DNA of 64,000 nucleotides from RPRC01 sp034933285 (GTDB lineage Bacteria > Desulfobacterota > Desulfuromonadia > Geobacterales > Geobacteraceae), in contig JAYFNT010000020.1 in NCBI GenBank assembly GCA_034933285.1, positions 62,001 to 126,000 of the forward strand, in the 5' to 3' direction. This document shows, one piece after another, positions 49,184 through 57,670 of the stretch (its first letter is position 1; every line of letters begins with the position of its first letter). A model generated the notes under the pieces. That model searched no databases and had not been told where the DNA came from. It saw only the letters and a program-made list of their open reading frames with translations. The translations under genes were made by a program, and so were the position numbers.

Positions 49184-50032
49184 TCAGGGCGTGTGTGAAT
49201 TTCCGCCCTGCCCTGCCCTCATTGCCACATTCTCAGGCTCACTCTTTTCCCCATCCCCTGAAAGGACGACTATGTCAACCCTTCGATTCCTGGACCGCCC
49301 TTCTGAAGTCCCGTTGTCCGCAACGGCGCGAAATTCGGCGTATCCGGTGGCGGACAGCTTTTCAGGCTCGAACTTGTAATAGTTGACCATGTGCTTGACC
49401 ATGTTGGTAGCACGTGCAGTGGAGAGTTCCCAGTTTGATGGAAAAGAGCGAGTGTTGATCGGCATGTTGTCCGTGTGTCCTTCAATCCTGATCTGATTCG
49501 TGTAGTCGGAAAGTGATTCGGCGACCTTGGCAAGCAGTGGATAGGAAGCTACCCGTATCTCGGCGCTTCCGGAGTCGAAGAATCCGGCTTCCTTGAGGCT
49601 TATGACCAGACCGCGCCGGTTTATCTCGATGCTCACCTTGTCCTGCACTCCGTTTTTCAGCAGGTATGCCTCAAGGGAAGTCCGCGCTTTCTTGAAATCG
49701 TTCTCCTCGGCGTGATGCTTGTTCCTGTTATCCTTTGTGAACGGCATGGTGGGCTGAATCGGCCCTCTGGACATGGGCTGGGGTTTCATGGAAGGAACCG
49801 ATTGCATCTCGGTAGTGTCCATGATATTGACTTTGCTTACCGAGCTTGATTTTGCATAGCCGAAAGATTCACGCATGGAGGCTATCACTTCCTCCACCTT
49901 CCTCTTGTCGGTCTGGGACATGGCAAAAAGGGTTACGAACACGGCAAACAGCAGTGTCACGAAATCCGCGTAGGAAACCATCCACCTCTCGTGGTTTGCA
50001 TGCGCCTCGGGCTTCTTCTTTCTGCGTGCCAT
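49184..50032 (-). CDS. motB: Flagellar motor stator protein MotB
   Basis: MotB anchors the stator to peptidoglycan and supplies the proton-binding aspartate. The 282-residue product has one N-terminal membrane segment (WMVSYADFVTLLFAVFVTLF, with the key Asp in SYADF), a long linker and a C-terminal OmpA-like domain (IRIEGHTDNMPINTRSFPSN, WELSTARATNMVKHMV, SRNRRVDIVVL). The start follows the motA stop codon with no gap. It is the last gene of flbD-motA-motB. Confidence 0.95.
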   Translation of the reverse strand: MARRKKKPEAHANHERWMVSYADFVTLLFAVFVTLFAMSQTDKRKVEEVIASMRESFGYAKSSSVSKVNIMDTTEMQSVPSMKPQPMSRGPIQPTMPFTKDNRNKHHAEENDFKKARTSLEAYLLKNGVQDKVSIEINRRGLVISLKEAGFFDSGSAEIRVASYPLLAKVAESLSDYTNQIRIEGHTDNMPINTRSFPSNWELSTARATNMVKHMVNYYKFEPEKLSATGYAEFRAVADNGTSEGRSRNRRVDIVVLSGDGEKSEPENVAMRAGQGGNSHTP

Positions 50033-50800
50033 CTACTTCACCTTTTTCTCGTCGCCTTCATGCACCAGGAAAGCTTTCAGCTTCTGCTCTATATAATGCG
50101 GGTTTTCTCCGTTCTGGATCGCGGTCAGGCCCTCTATGATCATTCTCTTCTGCAGCAGCTCGTCCTTGATCCTGATTTTGAGCTTGGTAGCGAACGGCAG
50201 GCAGATAATGTTCGCAGTCATAAGCCCGTAGATCGTGGCCACGAAAGCAACCGCAATACCTGCTCCGAGCTTCGAGGTGTCAGCCAGGTTGTTCATGACT
50301 TGAATCAGACCCAGCACCGCACCGATGATGCCGATCGTGGGGGCATACCCGCCGGCAGCTTCGAAGAATTCCGCGCTCGCCTTTGAATGTTCCTCGTAAG
50401 TGTCAAGTTCGGTCTCCATGGTATCCTGGAGCTTCTGGGGGTCGATTCCGTCCACCACCAGGGAAATCCCCTTGCGGGTGAAGCGGTCTCTGGCGGACTG
50501 GGCCTCCTGCTCCAGGGAGATAAGCCCGTTTCTCCGTGCCTTGGCAGCATAACCGATGATTTCCTTGATTATCGTCTCATTGTTCTCAGATTGAGCAAAG
50601 AGCACTTTCTTGGCGTCTTTCACCGCCTGGAGGATGGTCTTCATGGGAAAACTGACAAAAGCCGCACCGAAGGTCCCTCCAAGAACGATCAGTGCAGCAG
50701 TCGGCTGCAGAATGGCGCTTACGTGTCCCCCTTCGAGGAGCTGGCCGCCGATGACCGCGCCGAAGCCGAGCACAAGTCCGATTATTGTTGCGATATCCAT
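50033..50800 (-). CDS. motA: Flagellar motor stator protein MotA
   Basis: MotA forms the proton channel of the stator with MotB. The 255-residue product has the expected four membrane segments: MDIATIIGLVLGFGAVIGGQ (1), ALIVLGGTFGAAFVSFP (2), a long cytoplasmic loop with RKGISLVVDGIDP, and APTIGIIGAVLGLIQVM (3) followed by VAFVATIYGLMTANIICLPFA (4; read in parts). It lies 104 nt after flbD. Confidence 0.95.
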   Translation of the reverse strand: MDIATIIGLVLGFGAVIGGQLLEGGHVSAILQPTAALIVLGGTFGAAFVSFPMKTILQAVKDAKKVLFAQSENNETIIKEIIGYAAKARRNGLISLEQEAQSARDRFTRKGISLVVDGIDPQKLQDTMETELDTYEEHSKASAEFFEAAGGYAPTIGIIGAVLGLIQVMNNLADTSKLGAGIAVAFVATIYGLMTANIICLPFATKLKIRIKDELLQKRMIIEGLTAIQNGENPHYIEQKLKAFLVHEGDEKKVK

Positions 50801-50904
50801 AAATAACGCATCCTGATAGTGCTGATTTTATAAGGTGTATTTCATCCGGGAAATTCAAATATGCGCTGGAAACATCCGCAAAGCGGATAGTGCCGGGCGC
50901 TGTT

Positions 50905-51156
50905 TCAGTCCCGCGGGCGAATGCTTCCGCAATCCACTCTGCGCAGATATTTTTTCCCCGGACGATAGAATGCCCGAGCAAGGATCTTTGCCCTGAAAGC
51001 CGTGATTCTCTCGAGCAGAACCGATGCTTTTTCCCTGATCACGTAGCGGTCGCCGTTAGTCAGCGTAATGTGGGTGTCCGGCGTCTCCTCGATCAGTTCC
51101 ATCAGATCCTCGTTCAGATACATTTCGCTGCCGTCAAGTCTCGTTACTTTAATCAT
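50905..51156 (-). CDS. FlbD/SwrD-family small flagellar protein
   Basis: The 83-residue product matches the short FlbD-like family (SwrD in Bacillus, which raises motor torque): MIKVTRLDGSEMYLNEDLME, IEETPDTHITLTNGDRYVIR and EKASVLLERITAFRAKIL. It is unrelated to the Caulobacter sigma-54 activator of the same name. It is first in flbD-motA-motB, consistent with a role at the stator. AGGTG precedes the ATG. Confidence 0.88.
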   Translation of the reverse strand: MIKVTRLDGSEMYLNEDLMELIEETPDTHITLTNGDRYVIREKASVLLERITAFRAKILARAFYRPGKKYLRRVDCGSIRPRD

Positions 51157-51221
51157 CGTCCACCTGCTCCGGAGGTTTGAACTCCCTCTTTTTTATTTTC
51201 GGACCCAGCCGTCAATTCTTG

Positions 51222-51237
51222 AGCATTATTTATGCCG
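51222..51237 (-). promoter_or_regulatory. Weak sigma-54-like site before flbD-motA-motB
   Basis: Minus-strand CGGCAT-aaata-ATGCT keeps the GG and GC ten bases apart but differs at three consensus positions. It is also a GCAT/ATGC inverted repeat, so it could be something else. It lies between the flgL terminator and flbD. Confidence 0.4.
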
Positions 51238-51282
51238 GTCAGTGACGACAACGCCCTACAATACCAGAGTGTAGCAGCTGAC

Positions 51283-51323
51283 AAAGAAAAAGGCCAAACC
51301 GAAGATGCAGTTCGGAAGGCCTT
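51283..51323 (-). terminator. Terminator after flgL
   Basis: Minus-strand AAGGCC-tt-CCGAA and TTCGG-ttt-GGCCTT pair and are followed by TTTCTTT. It ends the long flagellar transcript before flbD. Confidence 0.85.
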
Positions 51324-51356
51324 TGACTGGACTTTTGCTTTCCGGCAACGAGAAAA

Positions 51357-52250
51357 TCAGCTTAGATAATCGAGAAGCGACATCTGCATGATCTTGGCGG
51401 TCGTAGACAGCGCGGCTTCGTACGCCGTCTGCTGCTGATTCAATTCCACTGCGGCCTTGGTATAATCAACGTTCTGCATATCTGAGACGATGTTGGACAG
51501 CGTATTCTGATTCTGGGTTATCATCGTCTTCGCGCTTTTCAGACGCGTCATCTTGGAGGCGACGTCGCTTCTCGCATTGGTTATCTGGTCAGACGATTCA
51601 TCAAGCTGAGCCGCCGCAGCCTGTATGTCTGTCGGATTATTGTTGGTAATGGCTGTCACGAGGTTGTCAAGGGTCGACAGGATGTCGACTGAACCATATG
51701 AACCGGTTCCCTTCAGCAGATCGTCACCGGTGATGTTCATGGCCACGGTGGAGTTGTTGCTGATCCCGACTGAAATATCATCGCTGGTTCCGTTATAAAC
51801 GTTGCTTGCGACGCTGAAGGGGGGGGAATTGTTGTCGAATCCGGCAAAGATGTACTGGTCCCCCAGCTGGGTGTTGCCCATGTCCACCAGCTGTTTCTTC
51901 AACTCGGTCAGCTGGGATACCGCGTTGTCCCTGACCGTCTGGTCACTGCTTCCGCTAGTAATGGTCCCCGCAAGCTTCTTGGCTTGCGAAATGAAGCCCG
52001 CCATCCCCTGCAGCGCGGTATCGGTCGTACTGAGCCACATGTTGCTCTTGGTTATGTTGCTGAGGTACTGGTCCCCACTCTTTATATCACTGTTCATGTC
52101 CAGAATCTGCCGTGTGCTGATCGGATCATCGCTCGGCCGGTTGATAACCAGGCCTGAAGCAACCTGCTCGTTAAGAAGGTTCAGGCGTGAACTTTCTTTC
52201 TGCAGGTAGTAGAGAGCATTGTTAGCGGTCATCCCGGATGTTATGCGCAT
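51357..52250 (-). CDS. flgL: Flagellar hook-filament junction protein FlgL
   Basis: FlgL (HAP3) joins hook and filament. The 297-residue product has flagellin-like ends: MRITSGMTANNALYYLQKES, LLNEQVASGLVINRPSDDP and, at the C-terminus, DYTKAAVELNQQQTAYEAAL and KIMQMSLLDYL. It starts 13 nt after flgK and is followed by a strong terminator. Confidence 0.95.
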   Translation of the reverse strand: MRITSGMTANNALYYLQKESSRLNLLNEQVASGLVINRPSDDPISTRQILDMNSDIKSGDQYLSNITKSNMWLSTTDTALQGMAGFISQAKKLAGTITSGSSDQTVRDNAVSQLTELKKQLVDMGNTQLGDQYIFAGFDNNSPPFSVASNVYNGTSDDISVGISNNSTVAMNITGDDLLKGTGSYGSVDILSTLDNLVTAITNNNPTDIQAAAAQLDESSDQITNARSDVASKMTRLKSAKTMITQNQNTLSNIVSDMQNVDYTKAAVELNQQQTAYEAALSTTAKIMQMSLLDYLS

Positions 52251-52263
52251 AGTCGCTTTCCTT

Positions 52264-53694
52264 TCAGCGTATGAGTCCCATTACCGTATCCAGCATATCG
52301 TTAGCTGTGTTTATCACTTTTGCTGACGCCTCATAGGCGCGCTGGTACTTGATCAGGTTGGTCAGTTCCTCATCCAGGGACACGCCGGAATTGGACTCGC
52401 GAAGCGCATTGAGCTGCTTCAGGAAGCTTTCGCTCTGGCTTGTCGTGTTTGCCGCGTTCTCGGTGTCGACGCCGATGCCGCTGACCAGCGCATTGTAATA
52501 GCTTCCGACCGTGGAGCTGGAAGTGCTGCCGCCAGCGGTAAAGGTCACGGTTGTATTCTGCAGAGAGCCTATGGAAAGCGCATTGGTGTTGTCTCCCGGT
52601 CCGCTTGTGGTCAGAGGATTCTGCCCGGCAGCAGCGATCTTCTCGCTGGTCAGCGCGCTGTTGAGGCTGATGGTCGCAGCGGTGGTTCCCGAAGGGTCGA
52701 AAAAGTTGTTCTGGGTCCCATCAAGGCCGTAACCCGATGCATGCTGGGTGTTGACAGCGGTTACCAGCTGGTTTGCAAGTTCGTCCAGTTTGTCCATGTA
52801 GCCCGGAACGATCTCGTCGCGAACCTGGAGGGCGCCGCCGATTTCCCCCAGGCTGTTGTCCGGTCCGCCGATGCTTGCGGTCACATTGACCGTTGAGCCC
52901 CCGCCTATGGGCGTGAACATTATGTCGTTCAGACCGGTTCCTGCATTTGCCTGGGTTGAAACGGCGCCGTAGGAGCTGCCCTGGACCAAAGTCTGGCCAC
53001 CGGAAAGGCTGACCGTCAAAGATCCGTCACTCTCTTCCGTGTAGTTGACTCCAACCAGCTTTCCCAGTTCCTGGGTGAGATAATCCCGCTGGTCGCGCAA
53101 TTCGTTGGCATTGCCGCCCAGCCTTTCGGTCTGGAGAATCTGGGAGTTCAAAGAAGCAATGCTCTTTGCCTTGTCGGTTATTTCGGTAGTTATTCCCTCC
53201 AGGGATACATCAGCATTATCTATGCTGTCCTGCAGGCTGCTGCTGGCCTGATTGAAGTTATCCACCATGATCTGGGCACGGGTGAGAACGGCCTGCCGCT
53301 CAGCAGAACCCTGGGGCGTAACGGAAAGGTCCTGCCATGAGCCGAAGAAATATTCCATGGCCGCACCCAGCCCGTCGGTGGTAAGTTCGTTGAACGAAGG
53401 TTCGATCTGATCCAGGGCGGTCTGCACAACCTGGCTTTCCCCGTAGTCGCTGTTGCCGTCCACAATCTGCTTCTGCAACAGCTCGTCATAGTTTCTCCGG
53501 ACTTCGGCAACCTTGACCCCCGTACCGAGAGAAATGCCGTTGGAGCTGATGACCGGCGCAGTTTCGAAAACGACCTTCTGACGGGAATATCCGTCCGTAT
53601 CCACATTGGCTATGTTTTCGCTTGTCACCTCGATGGCGACCTGAGCCTGGGTTATCCCCGATGTGGCAATATTGAGTATGCTGTTGATGCCCAT
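52264..53694 (-). CDS. flgK: Flagellar hook-associated protein FlgK
   Basis: FlgK (HAP1) joins the hook end. The 476-residue product has the N-terminal rod/hook motif (GITQAQVAIEVTSENIANVD, TDGYSRQKVVFE) and the C-terminal LDEELTNLIKYQRAYEASAK followed by VINTANDMLDTVMGLIR. It starts directly after the flgN stop codon and is probably escorted by FlgN. Confidence 0.96.
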   Translation of the reverse strand: MGINSILNIATSGITQAQVAIEVTSENIANVDTDGYSRQKVVFETAPVISSNGISLGTGVKVAEVRRNYDELLQKQIVDGNSDYGESQVVQTALDQIEPSFNELTTDGLGAAMEYFFGSWQDLSVTPQGSAERQAVLTRAQIMVDNFNQASSSLQDSIDNADVSLEGITTEITDKAKSIASLNSQILQTERLGGNANELRDQRDYLTQELGKLVGVNYTEESDGSLTVSLSGGQTLVQGSSYGAVSTQANAGTGLNDIMFTPIGGGSTVNVTASIGGPDNSLGEIGGALQVRDEIVPGYMDKLDELANQLVTAVNTQHASGYGLDGTQNNFFDPSGTTAATISLNSALTSEKIAAAGQNPLTTSGPGDNTNALSIGSLQNTTVTFTAGGSTSSSTVGSYYNALVSGIGVDTENAANTTSQSESFLKQLNALRESNSGVSLDEELTNLIKYQRAYEASAKVINTANDMLDTVMGLIR

Positions 53695-54192
53695 TCATAT
53701 CTCCCCGTGAAGCAGCCTGCCACCGGTCATTCCCGACGCCATGCGCCCGGTGTCACAGTAGGTGCAGCTTTTCGCCTGGCTGCCGTTGAAGAACTCCAGC
53801 GAGCTTTTTACAGCTTTTAGAGATCCATAGAGGAGATCCCTGTTTCGTCGATTATTGCGGACCACTGAGTCGCCCAGTTGCAGAATCTTCTGTTGTATCT
53901 TTACAAAGCTGTCGCGCAACGGAGTTTTGAGGACGGCGATGATCAGAGACAACTTTGGCGGCGCAGTAATATTCAATTCCTCTGCCGCGGACTGAAGGGC
54001 CATCCTGCATTCGGAAGTCTTTGCCCCCAGATGATCCAACAGCTGCAGTTTTCTTTGGCGGTTGGACTCGATTCCGTTGACGTCGTGCCCTGTAATGCAG
54101 CTCTGCTCCTCTCCCAGAACAAGCAGCAGCTGCTCAAGCAGTTCCTCTTTCTCGGCGAGACAGCTTTTCAGGTGTTCGATCCTTTCGCTCAT
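53695..54192 (-). CDS. flgN: FlgN-type flagellar chaperone
   Basis: The 165-residue helical protein (LKSCLAEKEELLEQLLLVLG, IESNRQRKLQLLDHLGAKTS, LLYGSLKAVKSSLEFFNGSQ) is of the FlgN type, the chaperone of FlgK and FlgL. Sequence identity in this family is low, so the call leans on position between flgM and flgK and on length. It overlaps flgM by 4 nt. Confidence 0.82.
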   Translation of the reverse strand: MSERIEHLKSCLAEKEELLEQLLLVLGEEQSCITGHDVNGIESNRQRKLQLLDHLGAKTSECRMALQSAAEELNITAPPKLSLIIAVLKTPLRDSFVKIQQKILQLGDSVVRNNRRNRDLLYGSLKAVKSSLEFFNGSQAKSCTYCDTGRMASGMTGGRLLHGEI

Positions 54193-54563
54193 GACTCTTC
54201 CCCACCGGCCAGTACACCAAGAGAACGCAGCATTTTCTCAGCAACCGCCTGGCCGCTGACCTTATAGGTCCCTTCCGATATCTGCTTTTTCAAGGACTCG
54301 ATTCTCTCGCTGCTCGCTCCTTCCATCGAAGCTATGGTGCTGGTCAAGCGATCAATCCTTTCCTGGCTGACGGAAAGATCCACCCGGTCCGTCCCTGTGC
54401 CGGACACTCCATCCTTCAGTGTCCCGAGCGGACCTGTCTTGCCCGTCGCATCTGTTCTGGCGCCCAGTATTCCGTTGCTTAGAGTTCTGTCGGTAACTTT
54501 CATGGCGGCACCTGCGCTTCCTGACTTGATGTCTTTCGCTTCACGGCTCTGTTCGATTGTCAT
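54189..54563 (-). CDS. flgM: Anti-sigma-28 factor FlgM
   Basis: FlgM holds FliA inactive until it is exported through the finished hook. The C-terminal half has the family pattern TDRVDLSVSQERIDRLTSTI, SSERIESLKKQISEGTYKVS and GQAVAEKMLRSLGVL. The N-terminal part is glycine-rich and flexible. The first ATG (54563) overlaps flgJ by 23 nt with GGAG 12 nt upstream; an ATG at 54503 (KVTDRTLSNGIL follows) is an alternative that would give 104 residues. Confidence 0.88.
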   Translation of the reverse strand: MTIEQSREAKDIKSGSAGAAMKVTDRTLSNGILGARTDATGKTGPLGTLKDGVSGTGTDRVDLSVSQERIDRLTSTIASMEGASSERIESLKKQISEGTYKVSGQAVAEKMLRSLGVLAGGEES

Positions 54564-54900
54564 TGTACTTGCCGTCTCCGGTTTGAGATACCAGCTGCTC
54601 TTCGATCATTTTCCTGAGGCCAAGACCACTGCCGCTTGCTATTGCATTTGCGTATTCCTGGTCAAGGAGCGACCGGTAGACTTCTTCTCCGTGCCCGCCG
54701 CCTGTCAACGAATCTTTCCCAACCGTAGAGCGCATGGATTTGAGCATCATGCCTATGAAGAGAGATTCGAATTCCATGGCAACCTTGCTGACAGCCGGAT
54801 CCTCGCCCTTGCCTGGAGTGGTCTTCCCGGTGTTTTTGACTCTGCCGGCGGTCGTTTCCGGAACGTGAGGAAGCGGAATATTTTTCACGGATTCTGTCAT
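54541..54900 (-). CDS. flgJ: Rod-binding protein FlgJ (rod domain only)
   Basis: The 119-residue product corresponds to the N-terminal rod-capping domain of FlgJ (VAMEFESLFIGMMLKSMRST, LTGGGHGEEVYRSLLDQEYA, GLGLRKMIEEQL). The muramidase domain of E. coli-type FlgJ is absent, as is common outside gamma-proteobacteria, so another enzyme must open the cell wall. It is the first gene behind a sigma-28 promoter and leads flgM-flgN-flgK-flgL. Confidence 0.9.
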   Translation of the reverse strand: MTESVKNIPLPHVPETTAGRVKNTGKTTPGKGEDPAVSKVAMEFESLFIGMMLKSMRSTVGKDSLTGGGHGEEVYRSLLDQEYANAIASGSGLGLRKMIEEQLVSQTGDGKYNDNRTEP

Positions 54901-54909
54901 GTACTATAC

Positions 54910-54936
54910 CTATCGAACGAGGCAAAGAAAACTTTA
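54910..54936 (-). promoter_or_regulatory. Sigma-28 (FliA) promoter of flgJ-flgM-flgN-flgK-flgL
   Basis: Minus-strand TAAAGTTT (54929-54936), 11 nt, TTCGATAG (54910-54917), nearly identical to the flagellin promoter. The predicted start is only a few bases before the flgJ ATG at 54900, so the leader is very short or the flgJ start is used mainly from upstream transcripts. Confidence 0.75.
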
Positions 54937-55019
54937 ACCCTTTTTTTGATTTTTTTTCAAAAGTTGAACATGTGATCAATTTATGAACAGTACGAGGGAC
55001 CGAGGCCTCGCCCTCCTGC

Positions 55020-56117
55020 TCATATGATAGTCAACTCGCCCTGCAGAGCCCCTGCAGCCTTGATTGCCTGCATGATGCCGATCAGGTCGCGGGGAGACAC
55101 TCCGATTGCGTTCAGAGCTTTCACCACATCACCGATATTGGCGCCTTCTTTCAGCACCGCAAGTCCGCCGCTTTTTTCCTCTTTCACTTTGATCGAAGTC
55201 CTTGGCACGACAACCGTCTCACCGGTCCTGCTGAACGGTTGCGGCTGGGACACCTTGGGCGTCTCCTTGATGAAAAGGGTCAGATTGCCGTGGGATACCG
55301 CAACAGTCGAAATCCGCACAGCACTCCCTATGACAATTGTGCCTGTCCGCTCATTGAGCACCACGCGTGCCGGTGCATCAGGCCTCACTTCCAGGCCTTC
55401 CAGGGCTGCCGCGAATTCCACCATGTTTCCGCCATATTTTGTCGGGACTGTCAAAAGCACTGAGCCCGGGTCGTTGCACACAGCGACTGCGGATTGAAAT
55501 TTTGCGTTAATGGCCGCGGCCAGCCGGGATGCGGTCGTGAAGTCGGGCTGATGAAGGTTCAGCCGTATCTGGTTCCTGTCCGCGAGGATGTTCGGCAACT
55601 CCCTTTCAACAAGGGCGCCTTCAGGAACCCGGCCGGCAGTGGGATGGTTTTTCTGCACCGATGCAGCCTGTCCCCCATAGGAGAAGGAGTTGGTGAGCAC
55701 TGCCCCCTGGGCAACGGCATACACCTGCGAGTCACCACCCTTGAGCGGTGTCATGAGCAGGGTGCCTCCTGCCAGGCTTTTGGCATCGCCCATGGAGGAT
55801 ACCAGAACATCGATCCTCGTCCCCTGCTTGGCAAAAGGCGGCAGGACAGCCGTCACCATTACCGCCGCAACGTTTTTGACCGTTATCTCGGAACGCTTGA
55901 TCGTCAACCCAGAGCGCTCCAGCAGATTTACCAGGCTCTGAACCGGAAACTTGGTCTGATCACTGTCTCCGCTTCCGTTCAGCCCCACAACAAGACCGTA
56001 ACCGATCAGCTGGTTATCGCGGACCCCATCAAAACTTGCGATATCTTTTATCCTGGAAGCAGACGCCCCAAAGGGCGACAGTGCAATCAGGAGCAGTATG
56101 CAGATTACCTTTTTCAT
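55020..56117 (-). CDS. flgI: Flagellar P-ring protein FlgI
   Basis: FlgI forms the P ring in the periplasm. The product from ATG 56117 has 365 residues, beginning with a signal peptide (KKVICILLLIALSPFGASAS) and continuing RIKDIASFDGVRDNQLIGYG, LVVGLNGSGDSDQTKFPVQS and VNAVGVSPRDLI-type ending (LNAIGVSPRDLIGIMQAIKA). The frame is open for 35 more codons upstream, but GGAG 6 nt before 56117 and the signal peptide fix the start. Confidence 0.95.
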   Translation of the reverse strand: MKKVICILLLIALSPFGASASRIKDIASFDGVRDNQLIGYGLVVGLNGSGDSDQTKFPVQSLVNLLERSGLTIKRSEITVKNVAAVMVTAVLPPFAKQGTRIDVLVSSMGDAKSLAGGTLLMTPLKGGDSQVYAVAQGAVLTNSFSYGGQAASVQKNHPTAGRVPEGALVERELPNILADRNQIRLNLHQPDFTTASRLAAAINAKFQSAVAVCNDPGSVLLTVPTKYGGNMVEFAAALEGLEVRPDAPARVVLNERTGTIVIGSAVRISTVAVSHGNLTLFIKETPKVSQPQPFSRTGETVVVPRTSIKVKEEKSGGLAVLKEGANIGDVVKALNAIGVSPRDLIGIMQAIKAAGALQGELTII

Positions 56118-56142
56118 AACGAACTCCATTGCCTTTTCCATA

Positions 56143-56177
56143 GCCTTGCTGCCGTCTGCCGGAGACGGCAGCAAGGC
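56143..56177 (-). other. Perfect 15-bp hairpin between flgH and flgI
   Basis: GCCTTGCTGCCGTCT and AGACGGCAGCAAGGC are perfect inverted repeats around a 5-base loop, 22 nt after the flgH stop codon and 25 nt before the flgI start. No U run follows on the gene strand, so it is not a standard terminator. It may block exonucleases or tune flgI expression. Confidence 0.7.
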
Positions 56178-56199
56178 TTGGGCCCGTTTCCTCTCGACA

Positions 56200-56874
56200 T
56201 CAGAACGGCCATATCTTGTCAACCAGATTCATCAGCCATCCCGGCTGCTGCCGGTCGGTTATGATGCCGTTGCCTGAATACGTTATCCTTGCGTCGGCTA
56301 TCATGGACGAGCTGATCATGTTGTCATGGCTGATGTCTCTCGGCCGGATAGTGCCTTCGAGCATCATTACCTGGTCTTCGTTATTTACCTTGACGCTCCG
56401 CTGGCCCTCGATCCGCAGGTTGCCGTTGGGAAGCACGTCCACCACACGGGCGGATACGGTGGCGCTCAACACGTCTTTCCTGGTCGTGGAACCGCTGCCG
56501 TCATACTTGGAACTGGTGGTTGCGTTGACCAGGTTGTTCAGGTTCAGGTAATTGGCCAGAGCCGTGGTTTCCACACCCATGAAATTGGGGATGGCCGCGG
56601 ACATGCCCGTTTCCCTTTTAGTCCCGGTGGTAGCTTCTTTGGTTGCACTGGCCTGTTCAGCTATCACCACGGTCACTATGTCTCCTCTTCTCCTCGCCTT
56701 GAAATCCTCTGCAAGGGATGAGGAAGTCTCCTGCCAGATCGAACCGTTGGAATATTTCGCGCGTGGCGCGGGCGGCTGGTCATCAATGGCCTGTTTCATC
56801 TGGACCGGCGGATACATGCATCCGGCTGCAAGCGAAACCAACACTGCCAACACTGCCAAAGCTGCTTTCTTCAT
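56200..56874 (-). CDS. flgH: Flagellar L-ring lipoprotein FlgH
   Basis: FlgH forms the outer-membrane L ring. The 224-residue product has a lipoprotein signal with lipobox LAAGC at residues 15-19, then GSIWQETSSSLAEDFKARRR, GDIVTVVIAEQASATKEA and the C-terminal IEGQRSVKVNNEDQVMMLEG, TIRPRDISHDNMISSSMIAD. Length and order are typical. Confidence 0.96.
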   Translation of the reverse strand: MKKAALAVLAVLVSLAAGCMYPPVQMKQAIDDQPPAPRAKYSNGSIWQETSSSLAEDFKARRRGDIVTVVIAEQASATKEATTGTKRETGMSAAIPNFMGVETTALANYLNLNNLVNATTSSKYDGSGSTTRKDVLSATVSARVVDVLPNGNLRIEGQRSVKVNNEDQVMMLEGTIRPRDISHDNMISSSMIADARITYSGNGIITDRQQPGWLMNLVDKIWPF

Positions 56875-56928
56875 AAATCAATTCTCCACAGTTGATGCCG
56901 AGGTCTTTCGTCCGTCAAGCCCAACGGA

Positions 56929-57645
56929 TCAGAAATCCACCGCCACAGTACCGGAATCCAGAACCCGGCCCTGAACATCTTTTTTGGAATTCAGGTTCTG
57001 CACCATTACCAGGTCCCCTTCGGCCGCCGATCCCTTGGCTCTTCCGGCAGCCGTCACCCGGAGGGATCCGTCCTCGGCCACTATGGTGACCATCTGCCCG
57101 TACTTGATTATGGGAACCTTTTCCAGAAAATCACTTCTAACCGGACTGTTGCCACGGATGTTTATCCGTACAACCTTTCCCACTACAGAGGGTGTATCAA
57201 ACGCCACCTTCCCGGAAATGCCGGCCAGGTCCCTTTTCTGCAGCGCAACATCCCCCTCGGAGATGATCTCGCCCCTCACCAGCGGACGAAGGGCAACAAC
57301 CATGTCGGCAAGGGCTTCCACCTCGACCGGCACACTCATGTTTCTGACCACGCTGTCGTCCACCCTGACTATAAATCCCAGGTTGGTTCTGCCCCAGCCT
57401 TCCCATTGCCGGGGAGCCATGAACTCATAGCTGACCTTCCCAGAAGGAAGGCTCATATCTCCGCTGTAAACGATCCTCTTGATCCTTATTTCCAGGCCGG
57501 TGCCGTTCGTCCTTTCCATGATGTAGGCCGTAATGGCCTCCCGGATTTTCTTTTCACGAAGCACAGTGCCGCCTGCTCCTTTGACCGGTGTACAGAAAGC
57601 GCCCATAAGCACTAGCAACATGATGGTTACAACATGTCTTTTCAT
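56929..57645 (-). CDS. flgA: P-ring assembly chaperone FlgA
   Basis: The 238-residue product has a signal peptide (MKRHVVTIMLLVLMGAFCTP) and the SAF-type domain of FlgA in the C-terminal half (ALRPLVRGEIISEGDVALQK, DLAGISGKVAFDTPSVVGKV, AEGDLVMVQNLNSKKDVQGR). FlgA helps FlgI assemble around the rod. It lies between flgG and flgH. Confidence 0.94.
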   Translation of the reverse strand: MKRHVVTIMLLVLMGAFCTPVKGAGGTVLREKKIREAITAYIMERTNGTGLEIRIKRIVYSGDMSLPSGKVSYEFMAPRQWEGWGRTNLGFIVRVDDSVVRNMSVPVEVEALADMVVALRPLVRGEIISEGDVALQKRDLAGISGKVAFDTPSVVGKVVRINIRGNSPVRSDFLEKVPIIKYGQMVTIVAEDGSLRVTAAGRAKGSAAEGDLVMVQNLNSKKDVQGRVLDSGTVAVDF

Positions 57646-57670
57646 ATTCCTGACCCCGCTTCACCAACCG

